Source: Xestospongia bergquistia
Taxonomy: Eukaryota > Porifera > Demospongiae > Haplosclerida > Petrosiidae
DNA length: 64,000 nucleotides
Assembly (NCBI GenBank): GCA_963965975.1
Contig: OZ014418.1
Location: 5,344,775-5,408,774 of the forward strand
Reading direction: 5' to 3'
Of this stretch, positions 11,251 through 21,392 are shown piece after piece; within the stretch, counting starts at the first letter, position 1, and the number at the start of each line of letters is the position of its first letter. Both the position numbers and the translations under genes were made by a program. The notes beneath the pieces were generated by a model that was not told the DNA's origin, searched no databases, and saw only the letters and a list, made by a program, of their open reading frames with translations.

Positions 11251-11559
11251 ATATGTATATGAGAGCAGTCCCTACAATTATGAGATAAATCAAGTTAGGA
11301 CTGGAAAGTTTGAAAACTCTATTAGAGGGAGGGAGTAAGGGAAGGTAGAATCAAGGTAAGACATACAACATCCATTTACTGACTTTTTATTTCTAAAGAC
11401 AATATTAAATACAAAACATACTGTTACAAAAATAAGACTAACAAATGCTGCAATATCATAAATTATAATCAATGCTAGATGATTCTGGTGTATAGTATCC
11501 ACTTCATAGCCATCATAAGGAGAACTACCATCTAGTGACATAATAATAGTAATATTATC

Positions 11560-13412
11560 TACGTTATATAGTAATATAACATTAAAATTACATTAAAATT
11601 GTCTTAAAACTGCGTTAAAATTACATTAAAACTATGTTAAAATTGCTTTAATTTTTTATTGAAATTGTGTGAAAATTGTGTTAAAATTACGTTAAAATTG
11701 CACAAAAACTGTGTTAAGATTTCAGTAACGTTGTGTTAAAGTTGTATAAAGAATGCATTAAAATTGTGTTAAAATTGCATTAAAACTTTGTGAAAATTGC
11801 ATTAACATTATCTTAAAATTGTGCTAAAATTGCATTTTTAGTTAAAATTGTGTGAAAATTGTCTTAAAATTGTTTAAATTGTCTTTAAAATGCGTTCAAA
11901 TTGCATTAAAACTGTGTTAAGATTACGTTAACATTGTGTTAAAGTTGTATTAAAAATGGATGAAAATTGAGTTAAAATTGCATTAAAATTGTGTTAAATT
12001 GCATTAAAATTCTGTTAAAACTGTGTTAACATTTTGTTAACTTGCTTTAATTTTTCATTAAAATTGTGTTAAAGTCATCTTAAAATTGCATTAAAATTGC
12101 ATTAAAACTGTTAAGATTGCCTTAACATTGAGTTAACGTTGTATAAAGAATGCATTAAAATTACTTTAAAATTGTGTTAAAATTGCATTAAAATTGTGTT
12201 AAAACTGTGTTAACATTATGTTAAAATTGTGCTAAAATTGCATTAATTTTTAAAAAATTGTCTTAAACTTGCATTAAAATTGCATTAAAATTGCATTAAA
12301 ACTGTGTTAACATTGTGTTATAAAGAATGCATTAAAATTGTGTGAAAATTGTATTAAAATTGTATTAAAATTGTGTTAAAACTGCATTAACATTATGTTA
12401 AAAATGTGCTAAAATTGCATTAATTTTTAGTTAAAATTGTGTTAAAATTGTCTTAAAATTGTGCTAAATTGCATTAAAACTGTGTTAAGATTGTGTTAAC
12501 ATTGTGTTAACATTGTATAAAGAATGCATTAAAATTACATTAAAATCTTGTTAAAATTGCATTAGTTTTTTAAAATTGTCTTAAACTTTCCGTTAAAATT
12601 GCATTAAAACTGTGTAACATTGCATTAACATTGTGTTAAATTTGTATAAAGAATGCATTAAAGTTGTGTTTAAACCATGTTAATATTATGTTAAAATTGT
12701 GCTAAAATTGTATTAATTTTTAGTTAAAATTGTGTTAAAATTGTCTTAAAATTGCAGTAAATTGCATTAAAGCTATGTTATTTTTGTGGTAACATTCTGT
12801 TAACGTTGTATAAAGAATGGATTAAAATTGTGTTAAAATTGCATTAAAATTGTATTGAAATTGTGTTAAAACTGCGTTAACATTATGTTAAAATTGTGCT
12901 AAAATTGCATTTTGTTAAAATTGTGCTATAATTGTGTTAAAATTGCATTAAAACTGTTTTAAGATTGCGTTAACATTGTGTTAAAGTTGTAAAAAGAATG
13001 CATTAATATTGCCTTAAATTTTTAGGTAAATTGTGTTAAAATTGTTTTAAAATTGCGTTAAAATTGCATTAAAACTGTGTTAAGATTGCGTTAACATTGT
13101 GTTAAAGTTGTATAAAGAATGCATTAAAATTGTGTTAAAATTGCATTAAAATTGTACTAAAATTGTTAAAACTGCGTTTATGTTAATTGCATTAAAATTG
13201 TGTTAAAACTGCGTTAAAATTGTGTTAGAAATGCCTTAATTTTTTATTAAAATTGTGCTAAAATTGTTTTAAAATTGCATTAAAACTGTGTGAAAGTTGT
13301 ATAAAGAACGGATTAAAATTGCGTTAAAATTGCATTTAAATTATGTTAAAATTGTGTTAGAACTGTGTTGACATTGTGTTAAAATTGTGCTAAAATTTCA
13401 TTAATTTTTTGC
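11560..13412. repeat. Intronic AT-rich minisatellite, ~11-bp unit (TTAAAATTGYR)
   Basis: About 1.85 kb of variants of ATTGCATTAAA, ATTGTGTTAAA and ATTGTCTTAAA. A marker variant, TAAAGAATGCATTAAA, recurs at about 11743, 12141, 12320, 12514, 12643, 12807, 12988, 13109 and 13298, indicating irregular higher-order units of about 120-200 bp. The array begins about 30 bp upstream of the splice acceptor of GPCR exon A. A shorter array occupies the same place in copy 2 (18868-19560). Confidence 0.95.
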
Positions 13413-14219
13413 ATGTTGGCGTGACTAATACAACAACCAACTGGTAGGGTGAGCATGATCAAGCTATTATTATTGCGTAATAAAACAAGAGTTACTATAT
13501 CAACAACAAAAACAACAACTGTAAATAAATCAAGTAGTATAAGTTAAAATATTGAAAAATCAATTTTACCTAATATATACTTTATTTTACAGAAGTTATG
13601 AAAGAAACTATGATGAGAATGACTCACATTGTCTACTAAGTTAGAACATGTACCATTTTCCTATCATATGATATCCCTGTAGCTTCAATTTTCCCTTATT
13701 AGCTCAAGTGCTGGTATAAACCAAAGCACGTGTTACGCTCCAAGTGTGGAGATTGCTCTGGCTTGCCCCACAGTAGGCATGATCGACTACAGAAATTTTT
13801 TTTTAAAATTGTGTAGGTGTTGTGTACTTAGCTGAGATCAAAATGATAACAACAACAAACACTCACAGAATAATATGTGCTTGGGTGTGTCTTTATTGCT
13901 CCTATACAATAATGATAACTAACAACATGATGAGAACATATTACATCCATATACCACTGTTGCTAGTAGCTTTGGTTCAACCTGTAACTTTAGTTGAACT
14001 TATATTCTTACTGTTGGAAGCCTTTTGTTTCTCTATAACATTCTTATCAAATGTGCACATGAACTTTGATTTTTTGTGTAAGATCTTTATTAGTATAATA
14101 TTATTTAACTCAACCTTGTATTGTCAATTCACAGCAACCTTCGCTCACATAAATGATTAAAGATTAGTCCATGGTCAGTCCAGCAGAATAGACTTGAACT
14201 TCATTTTTGATGACTAGAC
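13413..14219. other. Unassigned AT-rich stretch
   Basis: No recognisable exon. A plus-strand open frame at 13822-14160 (112 codons, hydrophobic, low complexity) has no family resemblance and may be chance. The Venus-flytrap exons expected 5' of the GPCR copy are not evident here on the minus strand. Confidence 0.5.
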
Positions 14220-15013
14220 AGGCAGTATATATATATTTAAGCAAAGGAAACAATCATGTTTCATTTGGCTGTTCCATCATGTGCTATTATTAATGAAACT
14301 GAGCACGAACATGCAATCCATACTAGTACTGATTAATAATATTTAGACATTATACATTTCTTGTTGCGTTTATCACTACTGTTGTGACATTTGTATTGAC
14401 AGAAGATGTGACCAGCAAATATTTAAATTGTTTGCATTGAGTTGATCTTTTTTGATCTTTTGCACTAGCATATAGTATCATAACAATAGCTCCAGGACTA
14501 ACTCCTTGACATGTACTAACAGTCACAAGTACTAGTGACACTGTAAACGACTGCAAAATACATGCAAGGACACAAAGCAAATGGCGAAGATGAAACCGAT
14601 CTTTTTGTTTGCTATTCACAGAAAATGAATATGTTATTATCTATTATCAATCAATCTAGTTAGTTAGATAACATTTCATATTGATTATTTTTCTTAAAAA
14701 AGCAGAAGTTCAACAAGTGAAAAATAAAAACATAATTGTGTTAATTTTTCTGAACCTACCATGATGATTTTTATAATGTGATTGATTAAGTGAAATTATG
14801 ATCATTTAAAGTTAGTACAACTGTTAATAATGAGAATCATAAAGTCAGTCATCTTGTTAACAATGTGTATCCACATTCCATCATTCCTAGTCATGAGGCA
14901 TAATTAGTATCTTACAACTCTGGAAGCCTACATCAAACACACTTGACTACTTTTATGATCTGTATATACCTACCTATATAGCAGCTACACATCCCAATTG
15001 GACAGACATTTCC
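14220..15013. repeat. Duplicated segment, paralogous to about 59785-60600
   Basis: Both segments begin with CAGGCAGTATATAT and continue collinearly through a beta-helix stalk remnant, an ATAAAGTCAGTC tract and the TCTGGAAGCC block. The copy at 59.8 kb abuts a truncated LINE; here the left border is unrelated AT-rich sequence. Confidence 0.75.
14340..14640 (-). pseudogene. Beta-helix family stalk fragment
   Basis: The minus strand reads a diverged version of the stalk of the 21393-25280 protein: FTVSLV ... CQGVSPGAIV ... STQCKQFKYL ... NTNVTTVVINATRN. Only this ~90-residue block remains; the helix and membrane regions are missing on either side. Probably a remnant of a former full-length copy. 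Confidence 0.75.
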
Positions 15014-15015
15014 TA

Positions 15016-15401
15016 CCGTAAGGATATAAATTTTCGTGGGGGATTTAATTTTGCTGTATTTGTGGGTTATCATGAAATTTAACTTTTACTTCACCCACGC
15101 ATAATCACGTTAAGGGATCCTGTCGGTTACTTCTTTCTCTTTTACAATGAAGTAATTCTCTGTCAACTGCCTCCCAGATTTTCGTGTATATATGGTACCC
15201 TCTCACCATTGATTAATAGGAACAGCTAGCCATACTTCGCAAAAATCACCCTTGTGTTACCAACACGTGTCTGATACCACACCCATTAATTAATACTTCA
15301 CACTCACTAAACACGAAAGTTAATACCTACGAAATTTAAATAATAAAGCAAAATTTTAAAAATACGAAAATTTAAACCCTCGAAAATTTGTACCCTTATG
15401 G
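15016..15401. mobile_element. MITE with CCGTAAGG TIRs and TA target duplication
   Basis: Left end CCGTAAGGATATAAATTTTC and right end GAAAATTTGTACCCTTATGG form imperfect TIRs of about 22 bp, flanked by TA on both sides. No coding capacity. It lies exactly at the junction between the 14220-type segment and copy 2 of the segmental duplication, so it may have marked or seeded the junction. Confidence 0.75.
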
Positions 15402-15428
15402 TAATTCTACATTACATTAGCATAATTA

Positions 15429-15729
15429 TTATCTAAAATCCTCTGGTGTAAAGTCCAAAATTAGACTTTCTCTTCTCATTAGAGTAAGCCTGGATGACTG
15501 CACTCAGAAGATGATGAAGCATCATTATTAGGCAATGTCATTTCACACTCATTGACATACATTCTCTTTTCTCTATATAACTTGATTAGACTAGACTCTC
15601 AAATAGTGGAGTTAGTGTTAGTACTATAAGAACAAATAAAGCTACACCAGTAGATATGCCACTAGTAATAACTTGACTGTATTGTCCATTTGTCATTATA
15701 CTACTGAGAGTTACAAAACTGAATTTTCA
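15429..15729 (-). pseudogene. C-terminal remnant of beta-helix multi-TM protein, second copy
   Basis: Near-identical to 432-733, ending in TAA at 15429. Small deletions relative to the intact paralogues (for instance about 10 bp in the codons before ECSHPGS) shift the frame. Confidence 0.7.
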
Positions 15730-15778
15730 CACTCAATTTTGTTTTAACACAATAATTCCTCATAGATTTATGCATACC

Positions 15779-15812
<34 letters not shown>

Positions 15813-16536
15813 TTGAAGAACTGGATTGCAATGATGCATGGTTTAAATGATGTATTCTATACTTGTACCTGGACTTTTACTGCTCATTTATATATATATA
15901 TATAACAATAATTCAGTAATTATAAAGCAAACTAATGGCTGTTATTGTGAACAACTCACTGAAAAAAATCTATCATCGTACTGTTAGAGGTGTTACGTCT
16001 TCAACAGCATTTTCAACTGGCTCAAAGCTTTCTTAATGAGTATTACAGCATTGTCGAAAGGAGGCACAAATATAGACACATTTGATGATGCTGTTGTTTC
16101 TATGGCAATGTTAAGTCATTGAGCAATTTTCATTTAGACAGTTGGACATTGAATATTTAATATTGACTGACATTTTTATAAATTCAAAATTAAACATTGA
16201 ATATTGACTTAAATGTTTGGAAATTGAAATTTGAATGTTGACTATTAAGTCAATATTTAATTTGCAATGTTTTCCTTGTGAAAAATTGCTGCAATTTCAA
16301 TGATTAAATGTGTTAGTTGATATTAGTAATATAAACAGAACATGGTTGCTATAGTTGTATGATGTGATGTCATGGTGGAATGTCATTTACTTTATATGTA
16401 TGGGGTTTCTAGTTTACTACTTTTGTGAATAGCTATAGCACTCTATTTTTTATATAAAGTTTGAATTTGTGGAGCCACAAAACAATTCTCTCCTATGAAA
16501 TGCTATCTGTAAACTACGCATGCTGCTGTACTATCA

Positions 16537-16981
16537 TATATTATGACGCATCAGCATTGAGTAACACCATCTATAAGCTACTGTATATGCTGCATGCTAA
16601 TTTACAGATGGCGTTTCATAATATACAACCAAAATCAGGAACCTACGGAAGCCAAAGGCCGATATTCCAATTCCAATTCATCACTCAATGAAGGGAAGCG
16701 AGCACCGCGAGCTCTCTCTTAGAATGGAGCGAAGCGACATCTTTCTGGAGATATAGGATTTTAGTTGTTAAATAGTCCATCGAAGGATAGAAAATAGAAT
16801 TGGAATAAATTTGGAAAACGTCAAAGCAGAATATGAAATTACGAAGTACAATTGGATGTCCACCTTCGGCTTCTGTAGGAAAGCAACTGGAAACATCTCG
16901 CTGATGCTCGATCTATAAGATAGAGACAGCTCATGGTACTCGAGCTCCTTGTTTTACTCATTGCGTATGCATCATAGTATA
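16537..16981. mobile_element. Foldback MITE, paralogue of 3469-3894
   Basis: TIR start TATTATGACGCATCAGCA and end GCATCATAGTATA. Inside, GGAAGCCAAAGGC and the later CCTTCGGCTTCTGTAGG form an extra inverted pair, which copy 1 has partly lost. Confidence 0.7.
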
Positions 16982-17066
16982 TGACTACTTTACAGATGGA
17001 ACTTCGTACTCTCCAGCTTATTTCTAGCCTGAGTTACAACAAACAGATTTAAGTGTCAAACTCAGC

Positions 17067-17351
17067 CTAGAGTATAGGTGAAGGAGACACAAGATAGTTC
17101 TGAGTGGAAAAATTGAAGTGATAGATTTCACCAATTGCTTTACTAAACATTACTGCCTCAAGTGAAATTGTGATCATTTTTGAAGTAAAGATAGTACAAT
17201 TGTTCATAATGAGAACCATAAAGTCAGTCATCTTGTTAAGAATGTGTATCCTTATTCCATCATTGATAGACATGAGCAGAATTAGTACCTTACAATTCTG
17301 GAAGCCGTCTACAACATAATGTACATCCCAATTAGACAGATATTCCCCCAT
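17067..17351 (-). other. Conserved short reading frame of unknown nature, longest copy
   Basis: Ninety-four codons starting MGEYLSNWDVHYVVDGFQNC and continuing with MSINDGIRIHILNKMTDF. It is the paralogue of 3980-4265 with only a few substitutions. It may be a spliced exon fragment; no family is recognised. Confidence 0.35.
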
Positions 17352-17449
17352 AACAGTTTGGCTAACAATACTTACACATACATAGAATAAAATTTTTACT
17401 ATTCATATAATGATACTCTAATGTTACTATCAGTCATTAATCTAGTTAG

Positions 17450-17556
17450 TTATTTTAACTCGCCATATTCGCTATTCTTCTTATGAGATAGAACAAGCAA
17501 AACAGCTGAAAAGCCAATGAACCCAACAAAAACAGACACTCCACCCACGCACAAGC
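17450..17556 (-). pseudogene. Last-exon remnant of TMEM179-like gene
   Basis: 107 bp matching exon 4 (4349-4456) of the complete gene, with its CAG splice acceptor, but one base shorter, which puts TM4 out of frame. The other three exons are missing in this copy of the duplication. Confidence 0.8.
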
Positions 17557-17754
17557 CTGTAATAATAAGAAAAAGTTGTTCAATTAGCTAGGTTAATGAC
17601 TACATTATGTTTAATAAAATAATATTTAAAAAATCATTAAGAACCTCTTCCTAAGAAAAGCTAGGATTGTTAAGCATTAAGAAACAAATTCTTTAATTAA
17701 AATCTTGCTTTAAAATGACAACAAAATTAAAGTTAGAATGGAAATGAATCATAC

Positions 17755-18837
17755 CTTTGCAATGAACATGAGTCCTAGGAACATAGTTACATTTACCAGT
17801 ACAGCTAGTCGAAACATGGCAGCATACACATCATGATAATTTTCAAGAGCAAACTGTGTCACTGCTAGCAATGCAAGTATAATACTGTTGATGTAGATAA
17901 TGACAGCTATTCCTTTGAGTCATTGAGAGCTTTAACTTTAACACGACGAATATGAAATGCTATAAATATTGCAACTAGTTGTAACAATGCTTTGTATGCA
18001 AAGGAGACTGCTAGCCAAACTTGTAATGCTCTTTGGGCACACATATAGATGTTTTTTTCAAAAATACCTTCATCCTAAATATAGATTAATATCAAAGTTT
18101 TCAAAATAAAATGCAGCAAATTACTATGACAGCTATATGCATGCATATGTTCTATAAATAACACAATTAAGACTCGTGATCAAATGCTTCATATTTCAGT
18201 ATTTGTTTAACTTTATACAACTAAAAATTGAAGAAATTAATCTACTAATTGACTGACTATCTAGTAATAATGTAAGTAAATTTGTCAGCTTATCTAATAA
18301 ACTTTCTTATTAGGTTTTGGATTGTAAAAGACTCTCCGTGTTTTGGAAAAAATGACAGCAAAACAGACAGAGTATCCAAAAAAGAACATTCAGAATTGGA
18401 TCTATGTGAAAATTAAGAATAGATCATTAATTTGAAGGTAAAATAATACAATAATTTATTATAGAAAAAATCTAGAAGTAACAATTAATAATCATTAGGT
18501 GGTAAACTTACATTAAAGAAAAAAGTTTGTAGATTCATTACTGTTGAGTAGTATATATAGAAGTAGACACATATGTATATGAGAGCAGCCCCTACAATTA
18601 TGAGATAAATCAAGTTAAGACTGGAAAGTTTGACAACTCTATAGAGGGAGGGAGACTCAAGCTAAAACATACAACATCCAGTTACTGACTTTTTATTTCT
18701 AAAGACAATATCAAACACAAAACATACTGTTACAAAGATGAGACTAACAAATGCTGCAATATCATAAATTATAATCAATGCTAGATGATTCTGGTGTATA
18801 GTGTGCACTTCATAGCCATCATAAGGAGGAGTACCAT
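17755..18837 (-). pseudogene. GABA-B-like class C GPCR heptahelical exons, copy 2
   Basis: Minus-strand exons A 18837-18690, B 18638-18512, C 18401-18303 and D 18074-17755 with GT-AG introns; intron A-B is only 51 bp. Reading across gives FRNKK + VVKLSS at the A-B join, a TM3 with FSKTRRVFY, and CAQRALQVWLAV, AYKALLQLVAIF, VKALNDSK, LGLMFIAK in exon D, which is the TM5-TM7 signature of GABA-B receptors. Lesions shared with copy 1: TGA replacing a tryptophan codon at the start of TM3 in exon C and a 1-base deletion after ALNDSK. The tail exon E is absent. Exon A needs one base from an upstream exon, so the heptahelical part was once joined to an ectodomain. Confidence 0.8.
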
Positions 18838-18867
18838 CTAGTGACATAATAATAATAATATTATGTA

Positions 18868-19560
18868 TGTAACATTAAAATTGTCTTAAAATAGCGTTAA
18901 AATAACATTAAAACTGTGTAAAAATTGTCTTAAAATTGTATTAAAATTGTCTTAAAACTATGTTAACATTGTGTTAAAATTGCATTAATTTTTTATTAAA
19001 ACCCTTAAAATTACGTTAAAATTGCATTAAAACTGTGTTAAAATTGCATTAATATTGTGTTAAGGGTGTATAAAGAATGCATTAAAATTGCATTAAAACT
19101 GTGTTAAAACTGTGTTAACATTGTGTTAAAGTTGTATTAAGAATAGATTAAAATTGTGTTAAAATTGTATTAAATGTGTGTTAAAATTGCATTAAAATTG
19201 TGTTAACATTGTGTTAAAATTGCCTTAATTTTTTATAAAAATTGTGTTAACATTGTCTTATAATTGGATTATAATTGTCTTGAAATTGCATTAAAAGTGT
19301 GTTAAAATTTCATTACAATTACAATGAAATTGTGGTAAAACTGTGTTAACATTGTGTTAAAATTGTGCTAAAATTGCATCAATTTCTATTGAAATTGTGT
19401 TAAAATTGTTTTAATATTACGTTAAAATTACATTAAAAGTGTGTAAAAATTGCATTAAAATTGTGTTAAAATTGCATTAATTTTTTATTAAAATTGTCCT
19501 AAAATTGTGTTAAAATTGCATTTAAAATAGTATTAAAATTGTGTTAAAATTGCATTAACA
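18868..19560. repeat. Intronic minisatellite, shorter array
   Basis: About 690 bp of the same ~11-bp family as 11560-13412, again immediately 5' of GPCR exon A. Its far end runs directly into the truncated beta-helix frame at about 19566. Confidence 0.95.
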
Positions 19561-19565
19561 TGAAC

Positions 19566-20750
19566 TGAAAAAGACACATTGACAAAAATAAATTTGTTTT
19601 CCTGAATACTTTTAAAGTTGTTTATCATCATCCCACCACCATCAGTACACATTAGTGAACTATTACTAGTACTATAAGTATATCCATTATTAGATAATAT
19701 AACATTTTCAAATAAGATAGTACAGTCATTAACTTGATATAGGAAAAGATATGCTCCTCCACCCATTCCTGCAAAGTTGCTGTCCATAATGCTATCAGTA
19801 ATGCTCAGTTGTGTAGTAGGAAGACATGTGAGTTGACTGAGCATTAGGGACAGCCCCCCACCACTGGAATGGTGTGATAATATATGAAGAGATTTTCCTT
19901 TTAATGTAATAACTCGTTTTAAATGAATTGTGTTAATGTAACTGCTAAAGATAGCAATGAAAATGTTTCCTTCGTATCCATTGAGTGACATACCCTCTTC
20001 AACTGTAATATCCTGAAGTTGTAAATGCACAAACGAAGAATTTAATATAGAGATAGACAGGCTACCCTTACTCCCAATACTAGTTGTAATATTGGTATTT
20101 TTGATCATGTATTGTACATCATTTTGAAATGCTACTATCTTCAAATTACCATTATAAGTTTCTGTTGGATCATGTCCATTCCTTGAAAAGCTACAAGTGT
20201 GTATTAGTAGTATGTTGCTTGTGTCAATTGACATACCAAGACCAGTATTATTTTGAACTGATACCATTATCACAGACAGGTAATAAACATTTAAAAAATG
20301 TAACAACGAATTCTTAGTTCCTGTACAGTTTGTAAAAGTGATACCAACTATTGCAGTTTGTATTGACATTGCAAAATTAAATCCTCCAACTTTACCATTG
20401 CAGGTAATGATAACAGTAGATTGCATTACATTCTTTGTGTTCCCTTCAACCCATTGTCCTTGACCTTTCAATGTTAAGTTATTTGCATACACAATACTGA
20501 CCTTTCTGTCCAAAAGATGACTGCCTTCCATGAAAATAAATGTAGCATTAGAGACAAAGTAAGTATCAGTTTGTGAAGTATAGTAAGATAGAGTGTGACA
20601 AGTATTATCAGCCAAGGCATCAGGAGGACAAGAGGTGTTGGTAGATCCATGAGGTTTCACATAGTAGATACGATGAGACTCCAATAATACTGGTAATAAT
20701 AGAAAGACTGTTAACACAGCTACCGGTGAAGAAGACGCTACAGCATCCAT
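19566..20750 (-). pseudogene. Beta-helix protein N-terminal fragment, cut by minisatellite
   Basis: From ATG 20750, about 395 codons nearly identical to the N-terminus of the 21393-25280 protein: signal peptide, RIYYVKPHGSTNTSC, many N-glycosylation sequons and beta-helix-type short hydrophobic strands (GGAYLFL, LSITDS). After NVSFS the homology ends and the frame runs into minisatellite, stopping at 19533. The helix C-terminus, stalk and membrane region are absent. The next recognisable exons downstream on the same strand are the GABA-B-like ones of copy 2, so a chimeric transcript is conceivable. Confidence 0.85.
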
Positions 20751-21392
20751 AGTAGTTCTGGTAGAGCTGGACTAATACCAATCTGATTGATACAACAGTT
20801 ACAGGAAATTTGTATGCAATACTTGAATCTCATCTTTCCTGAAGTTTAGCTATACTAGTGATAATGCATGCATAACTACAAGATCAATGAAACAACGGTG
20901 ATTCGTACTTTTAATGGCTCATATATATCACTGTAAAAACTAACTGGTTGATTTAACCAATAAATGATTATACAGGTTGCATAATGCAAACTGAAAGTAA
21001 ACACAGTGCTGTTTGATTACTAATTACCTGAGGGATTGACTGTTTATGTAGCTAATGGTTAGAACTAGTGATGATTTTATCATAGACAAGTGATGCTGGC
21101 CCAGGATTGTTACTACAGATTCATGTGTACACTTCTTTGTATGGATGGATGCATCCAACAAATGATATCCATGAATGAGTTAAGGCAACCTATAAAATTG
21201 ATTACTTGACTTAACCAATATATGGTATATGTGATAAGGGAAGTATTAGCATTCTATACATGAGTGATTACATATGATGTCATTAGTTTCCCCAGTTATA
21301 AAATTGTAACTACAGTTATATTATGATATACAAACCAACAAAACTGATAAAGTCAAAGCCATATATAAAAACATTAACAATATTTATTAATT
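20751..21392. other. Intergenic region between tandem beta-helix copies
   Basis: About 640 bp between the start of the truncated copy and the stop of the long copy, both on the minus strand. AT-rich; no exon, TIR or other feature recognised. It should hold the 3' end of one gene and the promoter of the other. Confidence 0.5.

Larger units (their letters stand above)
5731..11531 (-). pseudogene. GABA-B-like class C GPCR heptahelical exons, copy 1 (interrupted)
   Basis: Minus-strand exons: A 11531-11384 (TM1, PYDGYEV ... FRNKK), B 11318-11251 plus 6880-6822 (VVKLSS, TM2), C 6711-6604 (TM3, FAVIFSKTWRVYYIF), D 6360-6061 (TM5-7, YKALLQ-type helix, VKALND, FIAN), E 5889-5731 (cytoplasmic tail, TGA 5731-5733). 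FSKTWRV and ALNDSK-like motifs are hallmarks of GABA-B receptors. Intron A-B is 65 bp. Lesions: TGA in exon C where family members have tryptophan, a 1-base deletion after ALND, a 31-bp deletion in exon D, and a 4.37-kb LTR element inside exon B. Without that insertion exon B is 127 bp, exactly as in copy 2. No Venus-flytrap exons are recognisable upstream. The TM4 exon, expected between C and D, is uncertain. Confidence 0.8.
420..13412. repeat. Segmental duplication, copy 1
   Basis: Collinear blocks of this region recur at 15404-19560: the beta-helix C-terminal remnant, the tract around 2840-4560 (including a foldback MITE and the last TMEM179-like exon), the GABA-B-like exons, and the intronic minisatellite. 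The 13 kb here against 4.2 kb there is explained by a 1.84-kb DNA transposon, a 4.37-kb LTR element, a longer minisatellite here, and about 1.4 kb missing from copy 2 (equivalent to about 4570-5985). Confidence 0.85.
15404..19560. repeat. Segmental duplication, copy 2
   Basis: Collinear with 420-13412. It lacks the KRBA2-like transposon (empty site about 15885-15905), the Gypsy element (intact exon B at 18512-18638) and the body of the TMEM179-like gene (deletion junction about 17671). Confidence 0.85.

Noticed and set aside
11560-13412. CRISPR-like array
   Set aside because: Units are about 11 bp, degenerate and without spacers; a minisatellite.
13822-14160. 112-codon plus-strand frame
   Set aside because: Low-complexity hydrophobic composition with no family signal and no paralogue in the duplicate; likely chance.
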